NCBI RefSeq assembly: GCF_900454025.1
Contig: NZ_UGQM01000001.1
Location: 2,480,001 to 2,544,000 of the forward strand
Origin: Mycolicibacterium gilvum
GTDB taxonomy: Bacteria; Actinomycetota; Actinomycetes; Mycobacteriales; Mycobacteriaceae
Direction of reading: 5' to 3'
Length of the DNA: 64,000 nucleotides
The position numbers and the translations under genes were made by a program. Below are positions 1 through 6,784 of this stretch, piece by piece. Positions within the stretch are counted from its first letter, which is position 1. Every line of letters starts with the position of its first letter. Under the pieces are notes generated by a model. The model searched no databases and was not told where the DNA came from. It was given only the letters and a program-made list of their open reading frames with translations.

Positions 1-2
1 TC

Positions 3-1202
3 CACACCCACCTTGTGACAGAGTTGCGGACAACGCCACGGCTGCAACTGGATTCGACAGTTCCCGAGTCTGGCAAGACGACAGTGCTGGACCATCTATA
101 CCGGTTGTGTTGGCGGGCAATCTTGGTCGCCAGCCCGCCGTCGCCTGCCCTGATACCTCGGCTCTTGGACCAGGAAATCCGAACCGTCGAAATCGACGAG
201 GTTGACCGGGTGCTGCGCCCGGACGGCCCTGCCACGCCGGATCTGTTGTCCATCATCAATAGCGGCTATCGGCTCGGCGCCACCCGACCCGCGCTGGTAC
301 CTGTGAAAGGAGGGGGCTGGGAAGCCAAAGAGATGTCGACCTTCGGGCCCGTCGTGCTATCCGGCAACGCGCCGAATCTACCAGATGACACCCGCTCACG
401 GATCATTCGCATCTTGCTGATGCCCGACTACGGCAATGTCACCGAGGATTCGGACTGGGAGCTGATCGAGGATGAGGCTCAGCGGCTCCATGACCGTATC
501 GCCGCGTTCGCCGATGCGGTGCGGGAACTGGTAGCGGGCCTGGCAGTGGAGCTGCCCGATGGTTGCGTACGCCGCGCGAAAGAGAAGTGGCGCCCACTCA
601 AGCGTGTCGCGGTCGCTGCTGGTGGAGACTGGCCCGCCGTGGTCGACAGCCTTATCAAGCGAGGACTCGCCGAAGACCAGGCCGAGCGCGACGCGGGGCT
701 ACGCGCACTGCCGCCCGGCATGGTGCTGCTCGCTGACCTCCGCAAGGTCTGGCCGGACCGCGATGACCTCGTACCCACCGGCGAGTTGATCAATTTGCTG
801 GTGCAACACAACCCCGACTACTGGGGTCCATCGAGCCCGTACGGCAAGTCGATCACGCCGACCCGGTTGGGCAAGTTGTTGACCCAAGCAGCCAAGGTCA
901 CGTCTCAGCGCCCTGGTGGACGTGGCCCGCGTGGCTACCTGCGCAAACAGCTCACCCCGGTATGGGAGCGTCTGCGCTTGCAAAGCTCAGACACACCCCC
1001 CGGTGCACCCGGTTATCTTGGCGAACCCGGTGCGGAGATGCACCGGGATAACCGGGATAACCAACTGCACCGGGTTGAACCGGGTGCCCCACCGAAGCCA
1101 ATTCCGCCACCGATCATCACCGGCCCCGGCCGCTGCACCGAATGCGGCTTCCACATCCAAACCCAAGGGCACCGCGACGATTGCTCGGCGGGTGCGGCAT
1201 GA
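3..1202 (+). CDS. DUF3631 domain helicase/primase-associated protein (5' end outside window)
   Basis: The frame is already open at the window edge, so this is the C-terminal ~400 residues of a longer protein; the GTG at 15 is unlikely to be the real start. A P-loop-like PESGKTT segment is followed by IDEVDR (Walker B-like) and a conserved middle region ending in VVLSGNAPNLPDDTRSRIIRI, the pattern of the DUF3631 ATPase domain that accompanies primases in actinobacterial phages and plasmids. The C-terminus has a CxxC...H...H..C cluster that may bind zinc. The probable role is replication of the mobile element. It overlaps the next gene by ATGA, so it heads a coupled operon. Confidence 0.75.
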   Translation, partial: HTHLVTELRTTPRLQLDSTVPESGKTTVLDHLYRLCWRAILVASPPSPALIPRLLDQEIRTVEIDEVDRVLRPDGPATPDLLSIINSGYRLGATRPALVPVKGGGWEAKEMSTFGPVVLSGNAPNLPDDTRSRIIRILLMPDYGNVTEDSDWELIEDEAQRLHDRIAAFADAVRELVAGLAVELPDGCVRRAKEKWRPLKRVAVAAGGDWPAVVDSLIKRGLAEDQAERDAGLRALPPGMVLLADLRKVWPDRDDLVPTGELINLLVQHNPDYWGPSSPYGKSITPTRLGKLLTQAAKVTSQRPGGRGPRGYLRKQLTPVWERLRLQSSDTPPGAPGYLGEPGAEMHRDNRDNQLHRVEPGAPPKPIPPPIITGPGRCTECGFHIQTQGHRDDCSAGAA

Positions 1203-1474
1203 GCGCCGCGCATGACTGGTGGATGGGCCTGTCGCAGCAGGAGCGCGACCACCTCAACGACATCGCGCAACAGACGCCGCTCGGCCTTCTGGTCTACCCG
1301 TACTGGGACGCCAAAGCTGCCGCCGAGATCCTGGCATGGCTGCAACTGGAGAACGACATCCTGCAAGCACATGGCGACTGGCTGTCGCGCACCAAAGCCA
1401 GATTCGAGCGCAACGGCTGGCCCTGGACCACCGGAGAACTCATGCGACGAGCACACCTATGGGAGCACGAATGA
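1199..1474 (+). CDS. Small hypothetical protein of the phage-like element (91 aa)
   Basis: Begins MSAAHDWWMGLSQQ at an ATG overlapping the previous stop (ATGA) and ends overlapping the next start the same way, so it sits in a tightly coupled operon. It is acidic and Trp-rich, probably alpha-helical, with no membrane segment or catalytic motif that I recognise. An upstream in-frame ATG at 1142 would run back into the DUF3631 gene and was not used. No function is assigned. Confidence 0.7.
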   Translation: MSAAHDWWMGLSQQERDHLNDIAQQTPLGLLVYPYWDAKAAAEILAWLQLENDILQAHGDWLSRTKARFERNGWPWTTGELMRRAHLWEHE

Positions 1475-1758
1475 GCCATCACCCGACCGACCTGTTCGCC
1501 GCGCAGCGCGGCGCGCCGTCACTACCCGGTGCCCGCTGTCGGGGTAAGCCGCATCTGTTTGACGAGGCGGCGTCCGACGAATCTGAGGACGTTGTCGCCC
1601 AGCGTCATTCACAAGCGCTCGGTCTGTGCCGTCTGTGCCCGGCGCTCGCGTCCTGTGCAACGTGGTTCGACGAACTACCGAAGTCCAAGCGTCCACCCGG
1701 TGTGGTCGCCGGCAGACTCAACCCCCAAAAAGCAGGAAGGCCAAGGAAAACCGCATGA
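1471..1758 (+). CDS. WhiB-like iron-sulfur regulator (phage type)
   Basis: A 95-residue protein with four cysteines spaced as in WhiB proteins: C23, C53, C56 and C62 (one Cys, about 29 residues, CxxC, five residues, Cys). The family binds a 4Fe-4S cluster through these and contacts primary sigma factors. The later PPGVVAGRL stands where WhiB proteins carry the G(V/I)WGG turn, followed by a basic tail (RPRKTA). The start is the ATG in the ATGA overlap at 1471. Actinophages often carry WhiB homologues that interfere with host WhiB function; a role in controlling the element or host transcription is inferred. Confidence 0.75.
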   Translation: MSHHPTDLFAAQRGAPSLPGARCRGKPHLFDEAASDESEDVVAQRHSQALGLCRLCPALASCATWFDELPKSKRPPGVVAGRLNPQKAGRPRKTA

Positions 1759-1910
1759 CATCCACCCGCCGCCGCACCACACGCCTGTGCCTGCTCTGCC
1801 AGAAGTGGGCCACACGACACCCCAGCGGCCTCTGTCGCGAATGCCGACCAGTCGCCGGTGACGCAATAACCCAATTCAGCGCCACAATTGAAAGGAACAC
1901 CACGCCATGA
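1755..1910 (+). CDS. Small zinc-ribbon protein (51 aa)
   Basis: Two CxxC knuckles (CLLC and CREC) about 15 residues apart, preceded by a very basic N-terminus (TSTRRRTTR), indicate a small zinc-binding, possibly nucleic-acid-binding protein. It is joined to both neighbours by ATGA overlaps, which decides the start at 1755. Its position directly after a WhiB-like gene fits a small regulatory module, but this is inference. Confidence 0.65.
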   Translation: MTSTRRRTTRLCLLCQKWATRHPSGLCRECRPVAGDAITQFSATIERNTTP

Positions 1911-2143
1911 GCGAAGAACACGACCTGTCCGAGGGATTCCCCGAATACCAACGGCCGCCCAAAGACATCGTCGCGCACATCCCGGACCCGGACGCGCCAC
2001 CGATCCCGACCGGGCCCGGCCACACCGTCACCGTCACTGAATGGGACGAGAACGGCGTCACCCAAACCGAATCCGAAGCGTTCATCACGCGCGCTATCAC
2101 CAATCTCGATGACCTCTACCGAAGGAATGACAACGATGACTGA
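1907..2143 (+). CDS. Hypothetical protein (78 aa)
   Basis: Acidic, proline-rich small protein starting MSEEHDLSEGFPEY, coupled to the previous gene by ATGA. No recognisable domain. It lies just before the scaffold-like and capsid genes, and the following gene starts inside its last codons, so it is part of the same transcript. Confidence 0.6.
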   Translation: MSEEHDLSEGFPEYQRPPKDIVAHIPDPDAPPIPTGPGHTVTVTEWDENGVTQTESEAFITRAITNLDDLYRRNDNDD

Positions 2144-2612
2144 CAACACCGACGCCCCCGACGCCACGCCCGAAGAATCCACCACCCCGGAGGGCGCCGA
2201 CACGGACACCGCACCGGACGAGCCCGACCAGGACCACCCCGACGCCACCCCTGACGCGGTCAAGGAAGCCCGAAAGTACCGGCGCAGAGCACAAACCGCC
2301 GAATCCGAACGCGACACCCTCAAAGCCCGACTCGAGATCCTGCAACGCGGCGAAGTGGAACGCCTCGTCGCCGACCGCCTCGCCGACCCCGCCGACGTCT
2401 GGCGCGACGGAGCCACCCTCGACACCCTCCTCGACGACGACGGCAACATCGACCCCAAACGCGTCGACGACCTCACCAAAACACTTCTCGCCGCCCACGC
2501 CCACTGGGGAATCACCCGCCACAAGCCAGCAGGGTTCCAATCCGGCGCTGCTGCACAAACATTCCCGCGCCGCGACTCATTCACAGCAGCATTCGCCCCG
2601 AAGGAACGCTAA
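2136..2612 (+). CDS. Capsid scaffold-like coiled-coil protein (158 aa)
   Basis: The N-terminal third is strongly acidic and low complexity (Asp/Thr/Pro/Glu). It is followed by a helical, charged coiled-coil stretch (EARKYRRRAQTAESERDTLKARLE, cited by position about residues 45-70), then a short basic C-terminus. This composition and its position immediately upstream of the capsid gene are typical of phage scaffolding proteins, which direct procapsid assembly. GAAGGA at 2121-2126 suits the ATG at 2136; ATGs at 2109 and 2127 are less well placed. Assignment rests on context and composition, not on a clear family motif. Confidence 0.5.
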   Translation: MTDNTDAPDATPEESTTPEGADTDTAPDEPDQDHPDATPDAVKEARKYRRRAQTAESERDTLKARLEILQRGEVERLVADRLADPADVWRDGATLDTLLDDDGNIDPKRVDDLTKTLLAAHAHWGITRHKPAGFQSGAAAQTFPRRDSFTAAFAPKER

Positions 2613-2619
2613 ACTGGGA

Positions 2620-2663
2620 GGTGCGCTCGGGCATCCGGGCCGGGAGCCCACCCCGAGCGCACC
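2620..2663 (+). other. Inverted repeat between scaffold-like and capsid genes
   Basis: A perfect 12-base inverted repeat (GGTGCGCTCGGG at 2620-2631 and its complement at 2652-2663) with a 20-base loop lies in the 161-base gap between the two genes. There is no T run. It could attenuate or process the transcript so that capsid and scaffold are made in different amounts; that role is inferred. Confidence 0.5.
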
Positions 2664-2773
2664 GTCACCCCAGCGGGGGAACCAGGCGCAGCCCAGCGGG
2701 CCGCCAGGACAACCAATCCTCCACCGCAGCAATCCCTTCCGTGGACGCTGCCAACACTGGGAAGTGACACACA

Positions 2774-3622
2774 ATGGCAATGGAAACAACCACCACCAGC
2801 GCCTACGCTTGGCGCCCCGACGACACCACCTTCGCAGCCGCCGACGTCGTGCCCGAAGCGCTCATCCTCAAGACCTCCACTGTCGCAGGCAGCATCGAAG
2901 GTGACAAGCCGTCCTTGCACGTCGCCTACATCGACGACGCCGACGCCCAGTTCATCGCCGAGGCAACCGAAATACCGGAATCCGACCCGACGTTGGCAGA
3001 GGTCCTCGTACATACCGGCAAGATTTCCCAGCTTGTCCCGCTTTCCGCCGAGCAATTCAGCCAGGACGGCACCGCCTCGCAGATCGCGCAGTCAGTGTCC
3101 CGCGCCCTCGTCAAGCGCGCCGATCAGGCTTACCTCGCGCAGGTCGCGCCGACCCCGCCCGCGGTGCATCCGCCCGCCGGCCTGATCAACATCGACGGCC
3201 TGACCGAAGGCAACGACCTCGTCGGGGATCTCGACTCCCTCGTCGATCTCATCGCCGAACTCGAAGCCGAAGGCTCCACGCCTTCGCACATCATCGTCGA
3301 CCCGCTCGGCTGGGCATCGATCCGCAAATTCAAAACCGGCGCCTCCTATAACTCCAGCCTCTTGGGCGCAGGCACCACCGACGCCGTCCCCATGCTGCTC
3401 TCGCTGCCCGTCCTCGTGAACCGCTGGGCACCGGCCTTCTCCGGCATCGTCGTCGACCGCAGCGCCGTAGTCTCCGCCGTCGGACCCGTCAAGGTCGCCA
3501 CCAGTGAGCACGCCCTGTTCCGCAGTGACAGCGTCCTCGTGCGCGCCACCTGGCGGATCGGCTGGAACGTCGTGCGTCCCGAACGCTGCGGCACCTTCGG
3601 AATCGCACTGCCCGGCAGTTAA
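2774..3622 (+). CDS. HK97-type major capsid protein
   Basis: 282 residues. The sequence fits the HK97 capsid fold family: an N-terminal region rich in Thr, a long central helix-rich part (QSVSRALVKRADQAYL), a conserved region describing a single-residue turn (HIIVDPLGWASIRKF), and a C-terminal part with VLVNRWAPAFSGIVVDRS followed by VLVRATWRIGWNVVRPE, the usual closing strands. The length is near the short end for the family. No prohead protease, portal or terminase gene is visible nearby, so in this element it is a lone capsid gene with its putative scaffold. The start is the ATG at 2774; 2780 is an alternative. Confidence 0.7.
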   Translation: MAMETTTTSAYAWRPDDTTFAAADVVPEALILKTSTVAGSIEGDKPSLHVAYIDDADAQFIAEATEIPESDPTLAEVLVHTGKISQLVPLSAEQFSQDGTASQIAQSVSRALVKRADQAYLAQVAPTPPAVHPPAGLINIDGLTEGNDLVGDLDSLVDLIAELEAEGSTPSHIIVDPLGWASIRKFKTGASYNSSLLGAGTTDAVPMLLSLPVLVNRWAPAFSGIVVDRSAVVSAVGPVKVATSEHALFRSDSVLVRATWRIGWNVVRPERCGTFGIALPGS

Positions 3623-3687
3623 AAGACGTGGGTCGCGGCGCCCTCACGGTGCCTCCTTTCACCAACAGCGGCAGCCACACCCACAAC

Positions 3688-3730
3688 GCCTGCGGTCCCG
3701 GCCTTTTCATGGCGGGCCGGGACCGCAGGC
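3688..3730. terminator. Strong hairpin after capsid gene
   Basis: A perfect 16-base-pair stem (3688-3703 with 3715-3730, core GCCTGCGGTCCCGGCC) and an 11-base loop, 65 bases after the capsid stop. No following T run, as usual in high-GC actinobacteria. Likely terminates or stabilises the capsid transcript. Confidence 0.7.
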
Positions 3731-3763
3731 AACACCCCAACCCCACGAACCAAGGAACCGGGA

Positions 3764-3949
3764 ATGACCCGAGCCGCCGAACGAGCCCAACGCCGAGCCG
3801 CACGCCACCACCGCGCCGAAATCCTCGCCCGCGACGACTTCCGATGCCAGATAGGCAAACCCGGCTGCAACATCATCGGCAACCACATCCACCCCACCAA
3901 ACAGATCGCCGCCTGCGAACCCTGCCTCACCCGCAAGCCAGCGGCATGA
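3764..3949 (+). CDS. HNH endonuclease-like small protein, possibly degenerate
   Basis: 61 residues. RAEILARDDFRCQI followed by GCNIIGNHIHP and ACEPCLTRK matches the layout of HNH nucleases (R..IL.RD...C, a D/N-H-I turn, then CxxC). The catalytic first His segment usually reads DHI; here it reads NHIHP. The linker to the last CxxC is very short and the protein stops directly after it, so it may be a trimmed or inactive nuclease. HNH proteins are common beside phage terminase genes and are needed for packaging in several phages. AAGGAA at 3752-3757 supports the ATG at 3764. Confidence 0.55.
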   Translation: MTRAAERAQRRAARHHRAEILARDDFRCQIGKPGCNIIGNHIHPTKQIAACEPCLTRKPAA

Positions 3950-3991
3950 GCACCATCACCGCAGGTCAACCCCCTGGGGAGGGGGCTCGAC

Positions 3992-4067
3992 GCTCCCTCG
4001 ATCCAAGCCCGGATGGCATAGGGCTTGCCGCTCCCTCGATCCAAGCCCGGATGGCATAGGGCTTGCC
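3992..4067. repeat. Two perfect 38-base tandem repeats with internal hairpin
   Basis: Units 3992-4029 and 4030-4067 are identical, and the first five bases begin a third copy at 4068. Each unit contains AAGCCC-10 bases-GGGCTT, a six-pair hairpin. The array lies in the gap between the HNH-like gene and the next gene. It may be a terminator pair, an iteron-like site for the element's replication proteins, or a duplication by slippage. Confidence 0.8.
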
Positions 4068-4109
4068 GCTCCGTGGATGCACTTTCGGGCCTGAGATGAG
4101 GAGATGAAT

Positions 4110-4469
4110 ATGACTGCTGCGGAGCGTGTCCGCGCTGGCTTGGACGCTGCGCTGGCTGAGGCTGGTCAGCAGATCGGGGCGACCCTGGAATGGGATGCGC
4201 GCGAGCGTGAGCATGTCGAGGCTGCGGTTGCGGCTGCCGAGGTTGTCGATGTGCTCGATGAGCTGCTGGACGCCGAGCGGGCCGGAGAGCGCCGGCCTTC
4301 GATGATTGTGAAGTTGGCGGCCGAGCAGCGGTTGCAGCGGTTGGCGGTGTCAGAGCATTTGCGTCGCCTGAATCTCGACACGCTGGCGCCGGAACAAGGG
4401 TCGCGGCAGCATTCGGAGGCTGCGCGGGCTCGGTGGGGTGCGGAGCGTCCGAAGCGGAGGAACGCCTGA
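4110..4469 (+). CDS. Hypothetical helical phage protein (119 aa)
   Basis: Mostly alpha-helical and charged, starting MTAAERVRAGLDAALAEAG and ending in a basic tail (ERPKRRNA). GAGGAG at 4098-4103 touches an ATG at 4104 and is better spaced for the ATG at 4110. Size, helical content and place before packaging- or replication-like genes would fit a small terminase-like DNA-binding protein, but I see no diagnostic motif and leave it unassigned. Confidence 0.55.
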   Translation: MTAAERVRAGLDAALAEAGQQIGATLEWDAREREHVEAAVAAAEVVDVLDELLDAERAGERRPSMIVKLAAEQRLQRLAVSEHLRRLNLDTLAPEQGSRQHSEAARARWGAERPKRRNA

Positions 4470-4777
4470 TGGCGAAGATTGTGCGAGACCCGAGCGTGAG
4501 CCATGACGGCTTGTATGGGTCGGTGACTGTCGCCTATGAGCGGGACGCTGAGAGGTCACCGGGCCGGTACCAGTACCAGGCGACCCTCGACGCTTTACAC
4601 GGCTATGAGCCCGCGGTGGTGGGTTGGTGGGCGTTGCCCGAGGTGATCCGGTCGGGGCGGCCAGCGAGGGTCTCGGGGTCTCGTCAGATGGCCCGTGTCG
4701 CCCCGGATGATTCGGTGGAGTGGCTCGGTGTCGTCGAGTCGGCCGATGCCGAGTTGGCCGAGTACCGCGATCTTTGA
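4469..4777 (+). CDS. Hypothetical protein (102 aa)
   Basis: Starts at an ATG overlapping the previous stop (TGATG), MAKIVRDPSVSHDGLYG, and ends 14 bases before the primase gene. Beta-rich looking, acidic C-terminus (SADAELAEYRDL). No family recognised. Its coupling to both neighbours suggests a replication or regulation role within the element. Confidence 0.55.
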   Translation: MAKIVRDPSVSHDGLYGSVTVAYERDAERSPGRYQYQATLDALHGYEPAVVGWWALPEVIRSGRPARVSGSRQMARVAPDDSVEWLGVVESADAELAEYRDL

Positions 4778-4791
4778 AGGGACGACCCCGC

Positions 4792-5373
4792 ATGAACGAG
4801 GCCAGGCAGTTCCTTGAAACCTGCTTTGGTGATGCGGAGGGCTGGTTGTGTGGGGCCGTCGGCAGCGACCCGTTTCGGCATCCGGGCGGCATGTATGACC
4901 ACCACGAGTGGAACGAGGTGGCAGTCCGTTGGCCGCGGGATGTTGACCGGGCGGCCGACTGGTTCGCGGAGCGCGCCCCGGTTGGTGATGTGTATGTGTG
5001 CCCGTATCTGATGCGGGTGCCGTGGCGGGAGAAGGGCGGATCGGTGCGCCGGGCGTTGATTCACGCCGATGTCGATATTGATGTAGACGAGGAGAAGGTG
5101 GCCCGGTTGGGCGGGTTCATCGTGTGGTCGGGCACTGGCGGTCACGGTCACGTCTACGTGCCGCTGCCAAGTTCAGTTTCGGTGACGCGACATGAAGCGT
5201 TGTGCCGCCGGCTGGCGGTGACGCTGGACGGGGACGCCAAGTACACCGATAAGGATTTGATGCGTCTGCCGGGAACCTGGAACTACAAGAGCATTATCGA
5301 TGGTGGGGAGCCTAGCCCGGTAGTCCTACAGATGGGCCGCGACCACGCTGCGGGCTGGCCGCGCGGGCTATGA
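4792..5373 (+). CDS. Small archaeo-eukaryotic-type primase (AEP) domain protein
   Basis: 193 residues with the three AEP catalytic signatures: HADVDID (H91, D93, D95, metal-binding acids), SGTGGHGHVY (residues 113-122, the SxH nucleotide-binding motif) and DKDLMRLPGTWNYK (about 153-166, third acid plus conserved Arg). The family makes primers, sometimes longer DNA, for plasmid and phage replication. The protein stops soon after the catalytic core, so it has no fused helicase; the DUF3631 ATPase at the left edge could supply that function in trans. GAAGGGA at 4776-4782 precedes the ATG at 4792. Confidence 0.75.
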   Translation: MNEARQFLETCFGDAEGWLCGAVGSDPFRHPGGMYDHHEWNEVAVRWPRDVDRAADWFAERAPVGDVYVCPYLMRVPWREKGGSVRRALIHADVDIDVDEEKVARLGGFIVWSGTGGHGHVYVPLPSSVSVTRHEALCRRLAVTLDGDAKYTDKDLMRLPGTWNYKSIIDGGEPSPVVLQMGRDHAAGWPRGL

Positions 5374-5380
5374 CAGCAGT

Positions 5381-5415
5381 GCGCCCCGGGCACCGTATCG
5401 ACGGAGCCGGGGCGC
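5381..5415. terminator. Hairpin between convergent genes
   Basis: Nine-base inverted repeat GCGCCCCGG (5381-5389) and complement (5407-5415) with a 17-base loop, in the gap between the rightward primase gene and the leftward small-gene operon. Position suggests a bidirectional terminator. Confidence 0.55.
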
Positions 5416-5432
5416 TACTGGGCTTCGGGGGT

Positions 5433-5627
5433 TCAGACGCGCTCGGGATCTCGCATGAGCCGCAGCGGGATCGGTGGTTTCTGCTGCCGGATCTGTTTGC
5501 GCTCCAGCGGCGTCCTCACGACGGTCAGCAAGGTGATGATCTCGTCGGTGCTCATATCGGCCGGGGCGAGATCAGCCAGGGCTTCGCGCAGCTCGTTCAC
5601 TAACGCCGTGCGGTTCGCCGCGCTCAT
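5433..5627 (-). CDS. Small helical protein, repeat-family member 3 (64 aa)
   Basis: Last gene of a four-gene leftward operon in which every junction is a 4-base ATGA-type overlap. It shares a short motif with the two genes before it: here [18 protein letters not shown], compared with [18 protein letters not shown] and [18 protein letters not shown]. The shared shape is a hydrophobic-acidic turn leading into a helix. No known family recognised. Similarity between the three is by eye and weak outside this motif. Confidence 0.6.
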
Positions 5628-5866
5628 CGGTCACCCTTGCCGACGAGAGTTAAGCGTGTCGGCCGCTCACGCAGCGCTAGGACTCGGGCATGGGCAGGAG
5701 TGAGCGTTGCGATAACCGCCATCATCTCGTCGGTAGAGAGGTCGTCGGGGCTGACACGGTTCAATATCGCCTTCAGTAGCCACACCACATGTGCCCGGAC
5801 GCCGTCGTCGTCTGCGGACACCGTTGCTATTACGGGGCGGTCCGAGCCCCCGTCGCGGTCGCTCAT
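5624..5866 (-). CDS. Small helical protein, repeat-family member 2 (80 aa)
   Basis: Starts [19 protein letters not shown], then a helix ([13 protein letters not shown]) and the shared motif [18 protein letters not shown], ending with a basic tail ([10 protein letters not shown]). It overlaps both neighbours by four bases. It looks like a diverged copy of the genes either side, implying local duplication within the element. Function unknown. Confidence 0.6.
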
Positions 5867-6075
5867 CGCTTGCCATCCCTTACAACGCTGAGTGCTACCA
5901 CTGGACAGCCGACACGCGCTTGTCGGCGCTCGTTGACTGTCCGCAGGATCGCGACGAGGGCGGCGAGGTCGCCGCCGGTCAGGTCTTCGTAGCGGAGGGT
6001 TGTCAGCATGGCGTTCGCTTCGTGCGCCAGGTCGAGACGGGCAAGCGCGAACACGTCATCAGCTTGGGCGCTCAT
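5863..6075 (-). CDS. Small helical protein, repeat-family member 1 (70 aa)
   Basis: Starts [23 protein letters not shown] and carries the shared motif [18 protein letters not shown], then [12 protein letters not shown], resembling the [10 protein letters not shown] end of the next gene. The common two-helix core and end suggest the three genes arose by duplication. Translationally coupled on both sides. No function assigned. Confidence 0.6.
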
Positions 6076-6323
6076 CGCTGCGCAGTCTTGTCGGCCTGCA
6101 CAGCTGCGACGAGCAGTGCAGAGGCAAGCTCTCGCGCCTGGTCGGAGTTCAACGGCAATTCGTGGTCGATCTGATCGAGGATGATGCCTGAGTCTGCTGT
6201 GTGCACGATGGCCGGGTGGTCGGTGATCCGGTGGACCGCCGAGCAGTAGCGGGTGTGGCGGCCTATACCTCCGCAGCAGGTGCGGGTGGCGGAATCGACG
6301 GGGTAAGGGTTCGTTTGCGTCAT
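6072..6323 (-). CDS. Cys/His-containing small protein heading the leftward operon (83 aa)
   Basis: First gene of the leftward operon. GGGAGG seven bases upstream gives a very good ribosome site for the ATG at 6323. The N-terminal half has CCGGIGRHTRYC, a Cys/His cluster that could bind zinc; the C-terminal half is helical (SDQARELASALLVAAVQ). It resembles small phage proteins of unknown role. Being nearest the element's end and divergent from the structural genes, it may belong to a maintenance or regulatory set. Confidence 0.6.
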   Translation of the reverse strand: MTQTNPYPVDSATRTCCGGIGRHTRYCSAVHRITDHPAIVHTADSGIILDQIDHELPLNSDQARELASALLVAAVQADKTAQR

Positions 6324-6391
6324 TTCGTTTCCTCCCGGGGCGACGCTGTTCCCACCGGCCCTATTGCGCGTTTATTGCGCGGAAACGACGA

Positions 6392-6413
6392 AGGCCCGGT
6401 GAAAACCGGGCCT
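6392..6413. terminator. Hairpin downstream of the tRNA cluster
   Basis: Perfect nine-pair stem AGGCCCGGT (6392-6400), loop GAAA, complement (6405-6413). It lies 16 bases past the 3' end of the leftward tRNA-Val, so it most likely ends the tRNA transcript. It also marks the boundary zone between host tRNA genes and the element. Confidence 0.65.
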
Positions 6414-6428
6414 GACCTCGCCGAACAA

Positions 6429-6503
6429 TGGTGCGCGATACTGGGATTGAACCAGTGACCTCTTCCGTGTCAGGGAAGCGCTCTCCCGCTGAGCTAATCG
6501 CGC
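6429..6503 (-). tRNA. tRNA-Val (GAC)
   Basis: Reads leftward. Acceptor arms GCGCGAT and ATCGCGC pair fully, the T loop is GGTTCAATCCC, and the anticodon stem CTTCC/GGAAG encloses CTGACAC, giving anticodon GAC. CCA is encoded. Its 3' end faces the phage-like element and is the best candidate for the attachment site. Confidence 0.95.
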
Positions 6504-6515
6504 CGGGACAAACTT

Positions 6516-6589
6516 TGGAGGTGGAGACGGGAATCGAACCCGTGTGCACGGCTTTGCAGGCCGTTGCCTCACCACTCGGCCACTCCACC
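6516..6589 (-). tRNA. tRNA-Cys (GCA)
   Basis: Leftward. Acceptor GGTGGAG pairs with CTCCACC, U73 is present as expected for Cys, anticodon loop CTGCAAA gives GCA, CCA encoded. Twelve bases from tRNA-Val, so co-transcribed. Confidence 0.95.
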
Positions 6590-6616
6590 GCTGGGGTTGA
6601 TGCCACTGCATCCTCG

Positions 6617-6689
6617 AGCGGATGACGGGATTCGAACCCGCGACCCTCACCTTGGCAAGGTGATGCGCTACCAACTGCGCTACATCCGC
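6617..6689 (-). tRNA. tRNA-Gly (GCC)
   Basis: Leftward, first of the three-tRNA cluster. Acceptor GCGGATG pairs with CATCCGC, U73, anticodon loop TTGCCAA gives GCC, T loop GGTTCGAATCC. CCA is not encoded. Confidence 0.95.
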
Positions 6690-6784
6690 GTGCCACGGGC
6701 GAGATCGTCGTCCGTCGCGATGCACGACATTAGTCCACTGAGCCGGGCATATACAAATCCCTTGCCCGTGCGGCGTGCCGCGGT

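Noticed and set aside
3992..4072. Possible CRISPR array
   Set aside because: Two directly adjacent copies with no spacers and no cas genes; a tandem repeat.
5370..5603. Plus-strand frame overlapping the end of the primase gene
   Set aside because: Antisense to the well-coupled leftward small-gene operon; translation lacks any pattern and includes the terminator hairpin.
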